A stretch of DNA of 38,193 nucleotides, taken from positions 1 to 38,193 of the forward strand of contig NZ_JAKEIT010000025.1 of the NCBI RefSeq assembly GCF_021474685.1. Direction: 5' to 3'. This DNA comes from Tetragenococcus halophilus (GTDB lineage: Bacteria; Bacillota; Bacilli; Lactobacillales; Enterococcaceae). Below, one piece after another: positions 16,720 through 25,577 of the stretch (position 1 is the stretch's first letter; every line of letters begins with the position of its first letter). The translations under genes and the position numbers were made by a program. Under the pieces are notes generated by a model that had not been told where the DNA came from, searched no databases, and saw only the letters and a program-made list of their open reading frames with translations.

Positions 16720-17162
16720 TCTGCTACCTCCTCAAGTAATGCAATCACTTCATCTTCGGAATTTGCATCTGCTAATTTCACAACATTTTGTACATCTGAG
16801 CAAAATACAGCAATCTGTTGCAAAATGTCTAAATGTTCATTATTTACACCAGCAATACCGAAAATAACTGTCGCCAGCTTTTCTTCATCATCATCTTCAG
16901 TAGAAAAATCTATTCCTTCAGGTACTTGAACAATAGAGATCCCGCTTTTTTTCACATACTCTTTGGCTTCATCTGTCCCATGGGGAATGGCGATAAAGTT
17001 GCCCATATAGGTAGATACTTTATTCTCACGCTCAATCATCGCATCTACATAAGCAGAATCGACACAACCAGCGTCAACCAAGAGCTGTCCACTTTTTTTA
17101 ATGACATCTTCCGGCGTCTTATCTGTCTGATTCAATAAAATCATTTCTTTTTGTAATTTCAT
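16716..17162 (-). CDS. mtlF: PTS mannitol-specific EIIA
   Basis: Takes phosphate from HPr-His and passes it to MtlA EIIB. 148 residues, usual length for stand-alone EIIA-Mtl. The phosphorylated His is His61 in [14 protein letters not shown]. Starts 3 bases after the mtlR stop and overlaps mtlD by 4 bases, so tightly coupled. A 10-residue acidic loop (STEDDDEE) precedes the central strand. Confidence 0.95.
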   Translation of the reverse strand: MKLQKEMILLNQTDKTPEDVIKKSGQLLVDAGCVDSAYVDAMIERENKVSTYMGNFIAIPHGTDEAKEYVKKSGISIVQVPEGIDFSTEDDDEEKLATVIFGIAGVNNEHLDILQQIAVFCSDVQNVVKLADANSEDEVIALLEEVAE

Positions 17163-17165
17163 TTT

Positions 17166-19235
17166 CTATTCCTCCTCCGATTCTTTAATTTCAGCAATAA
17201 ACAAAGAACTGATCCATTCATAAATCTCTTCTTCATTTCCGTACTGATAAAGCTGCATATTGACATCACTTTCAATGACTGAAGCACTGATTTTTCCTAA
17301 AAGACGGTTTTCAGTTTCAGACATGTCCGCCGGCGCTAGCATTAACAATAAACGTGTTAGCTCCATTGGTTTTTTATCCATTCCTAAAATAGGGACGGAA
17401 CGTGATAGATCAAAAATCGCAAAAAAAGGCTCTTTCACATAATGATTAGAACTATGAAATAAAGCAAAATGTGTATTCGGTATGCCAATCGGCGCTAATT
17501 GGTGACGATTAACAATCAAATCACGAACTTTTTTCCGATTTTCTAACACCACTCCTTCTAATTCTTCTAAAATGACTTCTAAAGTTTTTTCTAAAGTTTG
17601 TTGGGTTGTGATATTTTTAATTGAAAAGCGGGTCAACAACTCATTGGCCACTTTCATCTGCTCATAAACTTTTTCAAAGTCATTCTGTGTAGTTTTTGGT
17701 GCACTTTCATAAGATACTAGCTTATTTTCTGACTGTTTCCCCTTTAATTCCTGCTTGATTTGATAAATTTCATCATCTAACAACAAAGGGGAAATAACTT
17801 TATAGGGTAAAGAAAATTCAGGTAAGTAAATCGTCGAAAGAATTAAATCAAACTCTTTAAAATCAATATGACTCATCTGTGAAATTTTAGCAATTTCGAT
17901 TCTTTCAATTTCTGGAATGTATTTATTGATACGACTTTCTAAAATTTTGGCTGTGCCAATTCCGCTAGAACAAAGCACCAGTGCTGAAAGTTCCTTTCGA
18001 ACCGGATTTCTTTCTAAAGAAGCCGCAAAGTGAATCACAATATAAGCCAGTTCATCTTGCAAAAATGCTTGATGATCTGTAAAAATCTGTTTTAAATTTG
18101 CTTGGATAATCTTCGTTAGTTCAGGATATTCTTCCAAAATTTTTTCTAGTAAAGGATTTCCCGCTAATTGTGCCTGATTATCAATGCGTTTAAATGCTGC
18201 TGACAAATGCGTCAATAAATCATAGAAAAGGGTATCATCTTTACGAAAGTCTTTTTGCATTTGTTCAGAAACCAAGCGAATCAACTCTCTTACTTGGTAA
18301 GAAAGTTCTGCATCAAAATTATCTAGAAAAATATTTTGCGGTTTCTTATAATTTACTCCTTCTAATTGCTTAGAGAAAAATAAAATTTCCGCTTCTGTCA
18401 TTCCTAAATCCGTCTGTCTTTTTATTTCTCCTATAATCTGATCTGCTAGACTTCTAATACTTGGCGATACTGTTTGGCTAGATGATGTTTCTGTTAGCAA
18501 ATGACCCTTATTCATTCGCTCAAGAGACAAAGCCAAACTAGTAATAACCTGTTGTAATTGGTTATCCGTAACCTCAATAAAAAGACTGTTCATTTTTTCA
18601 AGTACCGCTTTTTGGGCAAAATAAAACCAGATTGGAGAGATAAAGTTCAAAAAGAAATTAGTGGATTGAATATTTTTATCAGCAGCGTTTACTTCGGACA
18701 AATAAGAGAAAAACTCGTATTCATTAACATCGCTATAGATAATATTACTCAGAATCTGACGACGATTTTCTTCCGAACCTGTGACCAGAATCCCGCGAGC
18801 TTTTTTCCGTTGCAGAGAAAGTCCATACTCGGATAGACTCTTTTCAACCTGTTGTAAATCACTATGAATCGTTGTAGGGCTTACCGCAAAATCTTGTGCC
18901 AACCCTTCAATGATCATGTCTTCTTCAGCCAATAATAAACTTGATACAAGCGCACTTTGACGATGTACATTATCAAAAACTACTTCTTGATTTTTTTCTA
19001 CTTCTTGTCTTATAGCTTGCAGTGTTTCTTTTTCTCCAATTAAACGATAACCATTTTTACGTTCATTAATAATTTGTGCTTTTTGCGGCTTGATTGTTTT
19101 TTCAATACTTGAAATTTCTCGATATAACGTTCGCTTACTAATTTGCAATGTCTCTTGTAAATGTTGCGCAAAAACCCCTTGATCATTTTCAAGCAATATT
19201 TTCAACAATTGATTTTCCCGGTTGGAAAAATACAA
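17166..19235 (-). CDS. mtlR: Mannitol operon activator MtlR (PRD, EIIB, EIIA)
   Basis: PTS-controlled transcription activator of about 689 residues. Order: N-terminal winged helix (QISKRTLYREISSIEK, about 30-45) and a second HTH (FAVSPTTIHSDLQQVEKSL, about 115-135), two PRD domains (about 190-400), an EIIB-Gat-like domain with Cys near 421 (VLCSSGIGTAKI), and a C-terminal EIIA-like domain with His near 587 (GIPNTHFALF). Phosphorylation of PRD His activates and of EIIB/EIIA Cys/His inhibits in known relatives. Start: TTG at 19235, 6 bases after GGAGGTGA; starting at 19250 would place this site inside the gene. It lies between mtlA and mtlF. Confidence 0.92.
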   Translation of the reverse strand: MYFSNRENQLLKILLENDQGVFAQHLQETLQISKRTLYREISSIEKTIKPQKAQIINERKNGYRLIGEKETLQAIRQEVEKNQEVVFDNVHRQSALVSSLLLAEEDMIIEGLAQDFAVSPTTIHSDLQQVEKSLSEYGLSLQRKKARGILVTGSEENRRQILSNIIYSDVNEYEFFSYLSEVNAADKNIQSTNFFLNFISPIWFYFAQKAVLEKMNSLFIEVTDNQLQQVITSLALSLERMNKGHLLTETSSSQTVSPSIRSLADQIIGEIKRQTDLGMTEAEILFFSKQLEGVNYKKPQNIFLDNFDAELSYQVRELIRLVSEQMQKDFRKDDTLFYDLLTHLSAAFKRIDNQAQLAGNPLLEKILEEYPELTKIIQANLKQIFTDHQAFLQDELAYIVIHFAASLERNPVRKELSALVLCSSGIGTAKILESRINKYIPEIERIEIAKISQMSHIDFKEFDLILSTIYLPEFSLPYKVISPLLLDDEIYQIKQELKGKQSENKLVSYESAPKTTQNDFEKVYEQMKVANELLTRFSIKNITTQQTLEKTLEVILEELEGVVLENRKKVRDLIVNRHQLAPIGIPNTHFALFHSSNHYVKEPFFAIFDLSRSVPILGMDKKPMELTRLLLMLAPADMSETENRLLGKISASVIESDVNMQLYQYGNEEEIYEWISSLFIAEIKESEEE

Positions 19236-19264
19236 GTAATTCACCTCCAATATAAAATCAAAAG

Positions 19265-19349
19265 AAAAGATAGTGCCCTTCTTTTAAAGTCTGACAACTA
19301 TCTAGAAAACTTTACTGTAGCTGCTTATAAAGAAGTTGCCCTATCTTTT
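19265..19349 (-). promoter_or_regulatory. Long imperfect inverted repeat between mtlA and mtlR
   Basis: On the minus strand AAAAGATAGGGCAACTTCTTT (about 19329-19349) can pair with the arm at 19265-19287, matching 9 outer bases, GC, and an inner AAGAA block. The downstream tail is CTTTTGATTTT. A leaky terminator or mRNA stabiliser that would lower mtlR-F-D relative to mtlA is likely. Confidence 0.6.
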
Positions 19350-19426
19350 CACAAAACTAAGATTTAATCGTTACTGTCCTCATCCTAGATGATACCATTT
19401 CTTTGTTTATCAGGGGTTTTATTTTA

Positions 19427-21205
19427 CTACTGCTCTTTCATTCGTTCAACAATCTGTTCATAACTTTCTGTATCCATAAAGTTATCTACTGTAATAAATT
19501 GTGCGGATGGCGCTTTTTGCTCAGCACGATCATACAGTTCTTTTTGCGTTACTACCAAGCTTTGAGCATCATCTTCTAAGTGATCAATCACTAAATTTGT
19601 CACATCTACATCTAGATTAGATTTTTTCACCATATTTCGCAATACCGAAGCACCCATCGCACTGGATCCCATGCCTGCTTCACAGGCAAAGACAATATGT
19701 TTTACTTCAGATAATGTTAAGTCTTCTACCTTATTGCTTTTTTTAGCTGTTGTTTCTTCAGCATTTTCTACTTGTGATGTTTCATTTTTCATTCTTTCCA
19801 CGATTTCATCATAACGTGGACTATTCATGAAGTTTTCAACGCTGACAAATTCTGCAGAAGGCGCTTTTTGCACCGCTCGATCGTGTAATTCATTTTGTGT
19901 GATAACTAAAGTATTCGCATCATCTTTTAGTTTACTAATTGAGGCATTAGAAACCGGCATATCAATACCTGCTTCTTGCATTTTCTTTCGTAAAACAGAA
20001 GCACCCATCGCACTAGATCCCATACCTGCATCACAGGCAAAAATCACTTGGTCGACTTTTCTTAATTCAGCATTTTCTACATCTGTTGTGGCTGTATTCT
20101 CTGCAGCTTGGCCTTTGCTTTCTTGTTTAGCAGATTGTACAGCTGCTTGTTGAGCAGCAAGATCTTCATCATTTGCTTCTGAACGATCAGATTTTAGGAT
20201 GACCATCCCCACCAAGAAAGAAACGATGGTAGCAACAACTACACCTGCAATGACTGCAACATAACTGTTTGGCGGTGTCATTCCCAATACGGCTATAATA
20301 GATCCTGGCGATGCAGCGGCTCTTAAGCCCGCATCTAAAAGTTGGAAAGTAAAGGTTCCTGACATCCCGCCAGCGATCACTGCTAAAAACATGAGTGGTT
20401 TCATCATAACGTATGGGAAATAAATTTCATGAATCCCTCCGACAAATTGAATTAAAATCGCACCCGGCGCAGAAGCCTTCGCTGAGCCTTTTCCAAATAG
20501 GGTAAAAGCTAATAGAACGCCTAACCCAGGACCTGGATTTGCTTCAAGTAAGAACAAAATCGATTTACCTGCTTCAATAGACTGTTCTGTTCCGAGCGGA
20601 GTCAGAATTCCATGATTAATCGCGTTATTTAAGAACAAAATTTTCGCTGGTTCAATAAATATATTAGCTAATGGTAACAGTCCTGCTTGAATTATCGCAG
20701 CAACCCCTAATCCTAACCATTCCGTCAATATTGATACAATAGGTCCAACTGCATAATAACCAATAATTGCTAAGGCAAAACCAATCAATCCAGATGAAAA
20801 ATTATTTACCAGCATTTCAAAACCAGCTCGGATTCTATGACCAAATCTTTCATCAAATTTCTTAATACACCAACCGCCTAAAGGTCCCATCATCATCGCG
20901 CCGATAAACATAGGAACATCAGAACCAACAATTACCCCCATGGTTGCAATAGCGCCAACAACGGCACCACGCTGTTCATGAATCATGCTCCCACCAGTAT
21001 ATCCAATCAATAATGGCAATAAATAAGTAATCATTGGGTCAGTCATAGAAGCCAATTGTTCATTAGGTAAAAAACCGTCCGGAATAAATAACGCCGTAAT
21101 GACTCCCCAAGCAATAAACGCGCCAATATTAGGCATAACCATGCTACTTAGACTACTACCTAATTGTTGCACTTTGGCCTTAATTCCTTTATTCTCTTGT
21201 GCCAT
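19427..21205 (-). CDS. mtlA: PTS mannitol EIIC with two tandem EIIB domains
   Basis: Membrane permease and phosphocarrier that imports mannitol as mannitol-1-phosphate. 592 residues. EIIC occupies about 1-340 with the family motifs MPNIGAFIAWG, NNAINHGILTPLG and GGIHEIYFPYV. After an Ala/Gln-rich linker come EIIB-1 (about 383-475, Cys391 in ACDAGMGSSAMGASVLR) and EIIB-2 (about 500-592, Cys508 in ACEAGMGSSAMGASVLR). Both keep the phosphoryl Cys and matching tails (QKAPSAEF/QKAPSAQF), so both could be active. EIIA is separate (mtlF). Start at 21205 follows AAGGAGAA. A cre-like site overlaps the promoter. Confidence 0.95.
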   Translation of the reverse strand: MAQENKGIKAKVQQLGSSLSSMVMPNIGAFIAWGVITALFIPDGFLPNEQLASMTDPMITYLLPLLIGYTGGSMIHEQRGAVVGAIATMGVIVGSDVPMFIGAMMMGPLGGWCIKKFDERFGHRIRAGFEMLVNNFSSGLIGFALAIIGYYAVGPIVSILTEWLGLGVAAIIQAGLLPLANIFIEPAKILFLNNAINHGILTPLGTEQSIEAGKSILFLLEANPGPGLGVLLAFTLFGKGSAKASAPGAILIQFVGGIHEIYFPYVMMKPLMFLAVIAGGMSGTFTFQLLDAGLRAAASPGSIIAVLGMTPPNSYVAVIAGVVVATIVSFLVGMVILKSDRSEANDEDLAAQQAAVQSAKQESKGQAAENTATTDVENAELRKVDQVIFACDAGMGSSAMGASVLRKKMQEAGIDMPVSNASISKLKDDANTLVITQNELHDRAVQKAPSAEFVSVENFMNSPRYDEIVERMKNETSQVENAEETTAKKSNKVEDLTLSEVKHIVFACEAGMGSSAMGASVLRNMVKKSNLDVDVTNLVIDHLEDDAQSLVVTQKELYDRAEQKAPSAQFITVDNFMDTESYEQIVERMKEQ

Positions 21206-21260
21206 TTCTCCTTCTCCTCTCAAAAATTTACTTTTTCTACATCTTTAGTTTAAGTCAAAT

Positions 21261-21274
21261 TGAGAGGGCTTACA
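21261..21274 (-). promoter_or_regulatory. cre-like CcpA site
   Basis: Minus-strand TGTAAGCCCTCTCA fits the cre consensus TGWAANCGNTNWCA at all but one fixed base (C in place of G). It directly follows the -10 of mtlA, a classic repressing position. Confidence 0.65.
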
Positions 21275-21302
21275 ACATAAACTAGTTAGAGTTTTGACAC
21301 AA
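21274..21302 (-). promoter_or_regulatory. Putative mtlA promoter
   Basis: Minus-strand -35 TTGTGT (21297-21302), 17 bases, -10 TATGTT (21274-21279). Weak, as expected for an activator-dependent promoter. Confidence 0.5.
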
Positions 21303-21350
21303 AAAAGAATGCCAAGATTTATAATAACTATTTGTCTAAAACCCAAGAAG

Positions 21351-21473
21351 CTACTTTGACAGGTCTACTCTAGTTTTGAAAAAATCTAGAACTACTTTGA
21401 CAGACCTACTCTAGTTTTGGGAAAAATCAAGCTACTTTGGCAGACCTACTCTAGTTTTGAAAGAATCTAAAAC
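21351..21473. repeat. Tandem repeat, three copies of about 41 bases
   Basis: Copies start at 21351, 21392 and 21432, each beginning CTACTTTGACAG or CTACTTTGGCAG and containing CTACTCTAGTTTTG. A partial fourth CTACTTTACTC is at 21487. It sits 50-170 bases upstream of the mtlA promoter and after the rnjB terminator; no gene in this 350-base gap. Confidence 0.8.
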
Positions 21474-21519
21474 TTTTTTCAAAGAGCTACTTTACTCTTC
21501 ACGATATTTACGCCTCAAT

Positions 21520-21552
21520 AAAAAGAAGCTAGAATTCATCCAGCTTCTTTTT
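21520..21552 (-). terminator. Terminator of RNase J gene
   Basis: AAAAAGAAGCT (21520-21530) with AGCTTCTTTTT (21542-21552), T-run on the minus strand. Confidence 0.88.
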
Positions 21553-21559
21553 GTGTACT

Positions 21560-23245
21560 TTAGGATTTTCTTTTCTTACGTTTTTGGCTTGATTCCATAA
21601 TTACAGGTAGAATTACAGGTCGTCTTTTGGTTTGTTCAAATAAATAACGACTTAGTTTTTCACGAATTTCTTGTTTTAATTTACTCCATTCAAAGTCATT
21701 GCTGTGTAAATGCTTGTCAACAATTTCTTCTACAATATCTCCGCCTTCTCTTAAAAGATCTCGGCTGGCTTTAACATAAACAAAGCCGCGGGAGGTAATT
21801 TGTGGCTTTGAAACAATTTGTTTTTTCCGTCGATTAATTGTCACTACAGCAACAAAAACGCCATCTTCTGACAAGACTTTCCGATCTTTTAAGACAATAT
21901 TTCCGATATCGCCTACACCAATGCCATCTACCATGACATTATCAGAAGGGATCGTGCCACTAAGTGCCATTTCTCCTTCTTTGTACTCCACGATATCTCC
22001 AGGAGCGGTAATAAATATGTGATCTTTAGGAATACCCACAGCTTCTGCTAAATCAGCGTTGGCGGTCAAAAGACGATATTCTCCTTGTACTGGAATAAAA
22101 TATCTCGGTTTTAACAAATTCATCATCAACTGTTGGTCTTCAGGGTTGGCATGACCTGACACACGTAAATTATCCGAAATATTTTTGACCGTACCACCTG
22201 CTCTATAAATCATATCCTCGGTTTTAGCAACATAAGTTTCCATGGCAATCGTAGGTGTTGTTGTAATATAAACCAGATCGCCTTCTTTGATGCGTAAAGT
22301 TCGATGAGCACCGCTAGCCATTTTTTGCAAGGCTTTGATAGGTTCACCCATCCGACCTGTTTCTAAAATAATCAATTGATCATCATTATATTTTTTCATC
22401 GCTTTTTGCGTGATTAAAATATCTTCATCTGGTAGTTCCAACTTCCCTAATTTCATAGCTGTACGGATAATACGGCCGAAATCTTTACCGGTCAAAACAA
22501 TCTTTCTTCCTGCACGATAAGCTGCATTAATCAACTGTTGTACGCGTTGTAAGTTACTAGCAACACAAGCAACAATAATACGTCCTTCCCAAAAACCGAT
22601 ATTATCATATACTTCTTCGCCAATTTGTTTTTCAGAAGCAACTGTTTCTGGATTTTCAGCGTTACTTGACGTACTTAAAAGTGCTAAAACACCTTCACTT
22701 CCAATTTCAGCTAAACGTCCAAAATCGGTACGATAAGATGAAACAGCTGATTGGTCAAATTTGAAATCTCCAGTATAAACAATATTTCCTTCTGATGTCT
22801 TCAAAGAAACACCTACGGAACCAGGAATCGTATGTGTTGTTGGAAAGAAACTTACGACAGTTGATTTAAAATCAATCTCGGTATCTTCATCAATTACATG
22901 AAATCCCTTGAACTTTTTGGTTGGTTCATAACGGTGTACCGACATTTTTGCCAATTCAATCGTCAATTTTGTCCCAAAAACGGGCGCATTAATTTTTTCT
23001 AAAAAATAAGGCAGTGCTCCGATGGCATCTGCGTGTCCATGTGTTACAAAGACTCCGGCTACGCGATCCGCGTTTTCTTCTAAGTAAGTAAAATCAGGGA
23101 TGACTGTATCAATCCCAAATAATCCATCTTCTGGATAGCTTAAGCCGCAATCTAACACAAAAATATCTTCCCCAACTTCAGCGATGTACAAGTTTTTTCC
23201 ATTGCCTCGTACACCACTAAGAGGGATAATTCTTATTTGTGCCAA
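21560..23245 (-). CDS. rnjB: Ribonuclease J2
   Basis: Metallo-beta-lactamase/beta-CASP ribonuclease of 561 residues. The N-terminal MBL domain has THGHADAIGALPY in place of the active HGHEDHIGG of RNase J1; the last His is Ala. The next motif SSSNAENPETVASE lacks the Asp of the J1 DST motif. Beta-CASP features and the C-terminal domain (SRGFVYVKASRDLL) remain. These changes mark the J2 paralogue, which partners J1 and is weakly active or inactive. TTG start at 23245 follows GGAGAGGTG; the earlier ATG would include the ribosome site. Cytosolic mRNA decay and maturation. Confidence 0.9.
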   Translation of the reverse strand: MAQIRIIPLSGVRGNGKNLYIAEVGEDIFVLDCGLSYPEDGLFGIDTVIPDFTYLEENADRVAGVFVTHGHADAIGALPYFLEKINAPVFGTKLTIELAKMSVHRYEPTKKFKGFHVIDEDTEIDFKSTVVSFFPTTHTIPGSVGVSLKTSEGNIVYTGDFKFDQSAVSSYRTDFGRLAEIGSEGVLALLSTSSNAENPETVASEKQIGEEVYDNIGFWEGRIIVACVASNLQRVQQLINAAYRAGRKIVLTGKDFGRIIRTAMKLGKLELPDEDILITQKAMKKYNDDQLIILETGRMGEPIKALQKMASGAHRTLRIKEGDLVYITTTPTIAMETYVAKTEDMIYRAGGTVKNISDNLRVSGHANPEDQQLMMNLLKPRYFIPVQGEYRLLTANADLAEAVGIPKDHIFITAPGDIVEYKEGEMALSGTIPSDNVMVDGIGVGDIGNIVLKDRKVLSEDGVFVAVVTINRRKKQIVSKPQITSRGFVYVKASRDLLREGGDIVEEIVDKHLHSNDFEWSKLKQEIREKLSRYLFEQTKRRPVILPVIMESSQKRKKRKS

Positions 23246-23347
23246 ATTTTTCACCTCTCCAATCATTTTATATCTTTTTATTTAACGTTTTTTTTCAAAC
23301 ATTTACTAAAAGCAAACGTTCTTTCCGAGCCAAAAACATCCTAGCAT

Positions 23348-23356
23348 AGTATAACA
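23348..23356 (-). promoter_or_regulatory. Extended -10 promoter of rnjB
   Basis: Minus-strand TGTTATACT (TG-n-TATACT), about 100 bases before the start; the -35 region is weak. Confidence 0.4.
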
Positions 23357-23429
23357 CAAAATAGCCCGACAATACATTTTCGCGAATGATTCCCTTAAAA
23401 ACTTACTTTTCACTTAATGTTTAAAGGTA

Positions 23430-23754
23430 AAGGATACTACGCCTCGCTCTCGCTCGCCCTAGTACTGTTCATCTCTTCGCTTACGCTTCGATCTCATCAA
23501 GGGCTAAGCGACAAGTCGCTAAGGCCTTGAAGGATCTTCTCTTAGCTCCCTTTAGTCGCTAAATCGTAGTGATTCGGTTTGGGGAACTACGCTCGTTCCT
23601 CTCGCCTAGTACTGTTCATCATCTACTCTCAGCTCCTTTTAGTCGCTGAATCGTAGTGATTCGAAATAAAGGACACTACGCCTCGCTCTCGCTCGCCCTA
23701 GTACTGTTCATCATCTACTCTCAGCTCCTTTTAGTCGCTGAATCGTAGTGATTC
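23430..23754. repeat. Three palindromic GC-rich repeat units
   Basis: The gap 23246-23806 has no gene. Three units are at about 23430-23576, 23581-23662 and 23668-23754. Units 2 and 3 share 56 identical bases (23607-23662, 23699-23754). Each starts with ACTACGC and ends with CGTAGTGATTC, so CACTACG and CGTAGTG form inverted ends. Unit 1 has a nested insertion with its own hairpins (AGCGACAAGTCGCT; TCAAGG/CCTTGA). GC is clearly above the surroundings. Confidence 0.85.
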
Positions 23755-23757
23755 ACA

Positions 23758-23790
23758 GCAAAAAAACTGATGAAAATATTTCCACCAGTT
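23758..23790 (-). terminator. Terminator of DASS transporter gene
   Basis: Minus-strand AACTGGTGGAAA / TTTTCATCAGTT hairpin with two G-U pairs, followed by seven T. Confidence 0.8.
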
Positions 23791-23806
23791 CTTTTCACTA
23801 AACGAT

Positions 23807-25222
23807 CTAAAAACTGAAAATCATCGGTTGTAAGACATAGACTGCAAAAACGATCACAACGATACCAAACATATTTAACCAAAAACCAGCTTTTATCATA
23901 TCTTTAATCGCTAATTCTCCAGAACCAAATACAGCAGCATTAGGCGGTGTTGAAATAGGCAACATAAATGCACAGCTAGAAGCCAAGGCAACAATTGCCA
24001 TAATGCCAAAAGGTTCCACACCGATGCCAGCAGCTAGCCCTACACTAATTGGCATCAACATATTGGAAACAGCTGTATTGGACATAATTTCGGTCATAAA
24101 CAAAATAGTTACAGTCAAAATAACAACGATATAGAAATAATTGAATTGTTCAAGTCTAGTTAACAGCTCGCCAAACCAAGCAGTCAATCCGGAATCTTCA
24201 AAAGCCGCAGCTAAAGATAAACCGCCACCAAAGAGCAGCAGTAATCCCCAAGAAAGATTTTTCATGTCCGCCCACTCTAGAATCCGGCCGCCTTTTGTAT
24301 TTGGGATCAAAAACATCGCGCTGGCGCCAAAAATAGAAATCGTGGTATCCGATAAGGTCCATGGCAATAAACCGCCAAAAATCCACATGAAACCAACAAT
24401 AGCAAAAATCGTTAAAACACTTTTTTCTTCTGTTGACATCTTTCCTAATTCTTTTAATTGATCTTGCGCAAATTTAGTAGAAATATTTTGATCTTGTTCT
24501 ATCTTAAATTGAAATTTTGTAATATAAAAGTACATAAATACCATTAAAAGAACGGTAACGATCGAACCGAATAAGAACCAATCAGCAAAGGTAATCTCAA
24601 CGTCCAACATGTTATTAGCTACAGCCACTAAAACTGCATTAGGTACTGAACCAATAATCGTTGCCAGTCCGCCAATAGAAGCAGAATAAGCTACGGTCAA
24701 TAAAAGACCTTTTGAAAAGTTGTCGAAAGACGCTTCATTTAACAAGCGCTTTTCTTTAATTTCTGTAATCAAGGCCAGCGCAATAGGCAGCATCATTAAA
24801 GCCGTCGCGGCATTAGAAATCCACATCGATAACACCGCTGTAGCAAGTCCTACTGCCAGAATAATACGAGAACAACTTTTTCCTATTAGCGCTATAATCA
24901 GCATAGCAATACGTCTATGTAGTCCCCACTTTTCAATAGCTAGGGCAATGGTAAAACCTCCCATATACATGAAAACAATAGGATCACCGTAAGCCATAGC
25001 TGCAGTTGCTTCATCTGTCCCACCTGTCAGTGGTAATAAAAAAATAGGCAGTAAAGAAGTCGCAGGAATCGGCATAGCTTCTGTTATCCACCAAGTAGCC
25101 ACCCAGGCAGTCACAGCTAAAACTGCACGGGGTGCATCTTCCAATCCCGTTAAACTATTCATGAAATAAATTATAGAAAAAAATACTGGCCCTAAAATAA
25201 GGCCAACTTTTTGGAAGTTCAT
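23807..25222 (-). CDS. DASS/SLC13-family anion:Na+ symporter
   Basis: Polytopic membrane protein of 471 residues with about 11-13 helices, related to bacterial di- and tricarboxylate carriers (SdcS/INDY type). The two helix-hairpin substrate motifs are present: MWISNAATALMMLPI in the first repeat and EIMSNTAVSNMLMPIS in the second. The first motif reads SNA where the family usually has SNT. The C-terminal ISTPPNAAVFGSG loop is typical. Imports dicarboxylates such as succinate or malate with Na+ (inference). Start at 25222 (MNFQKV) has AGGGGATGG 6 bases upstream. Single gene. Confidence 0.88.
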   Translation of the reverse strand: MNFQKVGLILGPVFFSIIYFMNSLTGLEDAPRAVLAVTAWVATWWITEAMPIPATSLLPIFLLPLTGGTDEATAAMAYGDPIVFMYMGGFTIALAIEKWGLHRRIAMLIIALIGKSCSRIILAVGLATAVLSMWISNAATALMMLPIALALITEIKEKRLLNEASFDNFSKGLLLTVAYSASIGGLATIIGSVPNAVLVAVANNMLDVEITFADWFLFGSIVTVLLMVFMYFYITKFQFKIEQDQNISTKFAQDQLKELGKMSTEEKSVLTIFAIVGFMWIFGGLLPWTLSDTTISIFGASAMFLIPNTKGGRILEWADMKNLSWGLLLLFGGGLSLAAAFEDSGLTAWFGELLTRLEQFNYFYIVVILTVTILFMTEIMSNTAVSNMLMPISVGLAAGIGVEPFGIMAIVALASSCAFMLPISTPPNAAVFGSGELAIKDMIKAGFWLNMFGIVVIVFAVYVLQPMIFSF

Positions 25223-25277
25223 CTTTACCATCCCCTATGTATAAATCAGTAAAAATACTAGAATAAAATTTTTAGTG

Positions 25278-25305
25278 ATAATAGCATACCATATTTCGAT
25301 TTCAA
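25278..25305 (-). promoter_or_regulatory. Promoter of DASS transporter gene
   Basis: Minus-strand -35 TTGAAA (25300-25305), 16 bases, -10 TATTAT (25278-25283) with TGC extension. Confidence 0.65.
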
Positions 25306-25452
25306 GCAATAGATTTTACGGTTATATTATGCAAAAACAAATGTAAATCATTAAAATTTCCATAAAATTCTAACATTTAAATGAAAAGAAAAAGAGCAGC
25401 ACACTTTTTACTAAAAAGCATCCTACTCTCAAATCATTTTAACCCATTATTT

Positions 25453-25577
25453 TTAAATCAGTCGATGACCGCCTTCATTGTGGACAATCTCTCCTATAAC
25501 AAAACTATTTTCCCTAAGATAAATCACACTATCAGCGACAACATCTGCTTGTCCTACCCGTTTTAAAGGAAGCTGTA
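25453..25577 (-). pseudogene. C-terminal remnant of an SDR dehydrogenase
   Basis: Minus strand reads LPLKRVGQADVVADSVIYLR and on to IVHNEGGHRLI with a normal stop. This is the last 40 or so residues of a short-chain dehydrogenase (helix F region and C-terminal VxNxGGxR end). No start or Rossmann part exists; the upstream end runs into the terminator at 25577. A deletion fused the terminator of the ribosomal-protein operon to this tail. Confidence 0.8.

Noticed and set aside
21351-21473. CRISPR array
   Set aside because: Repeats are adjacent without unique spacers and no cas genes are present.
23430-23754. tRNA or structured RNA gene
   Set aside because: Repeat units show nested palindromes but no cloverleaf, CCA end or TPsiC-like box.
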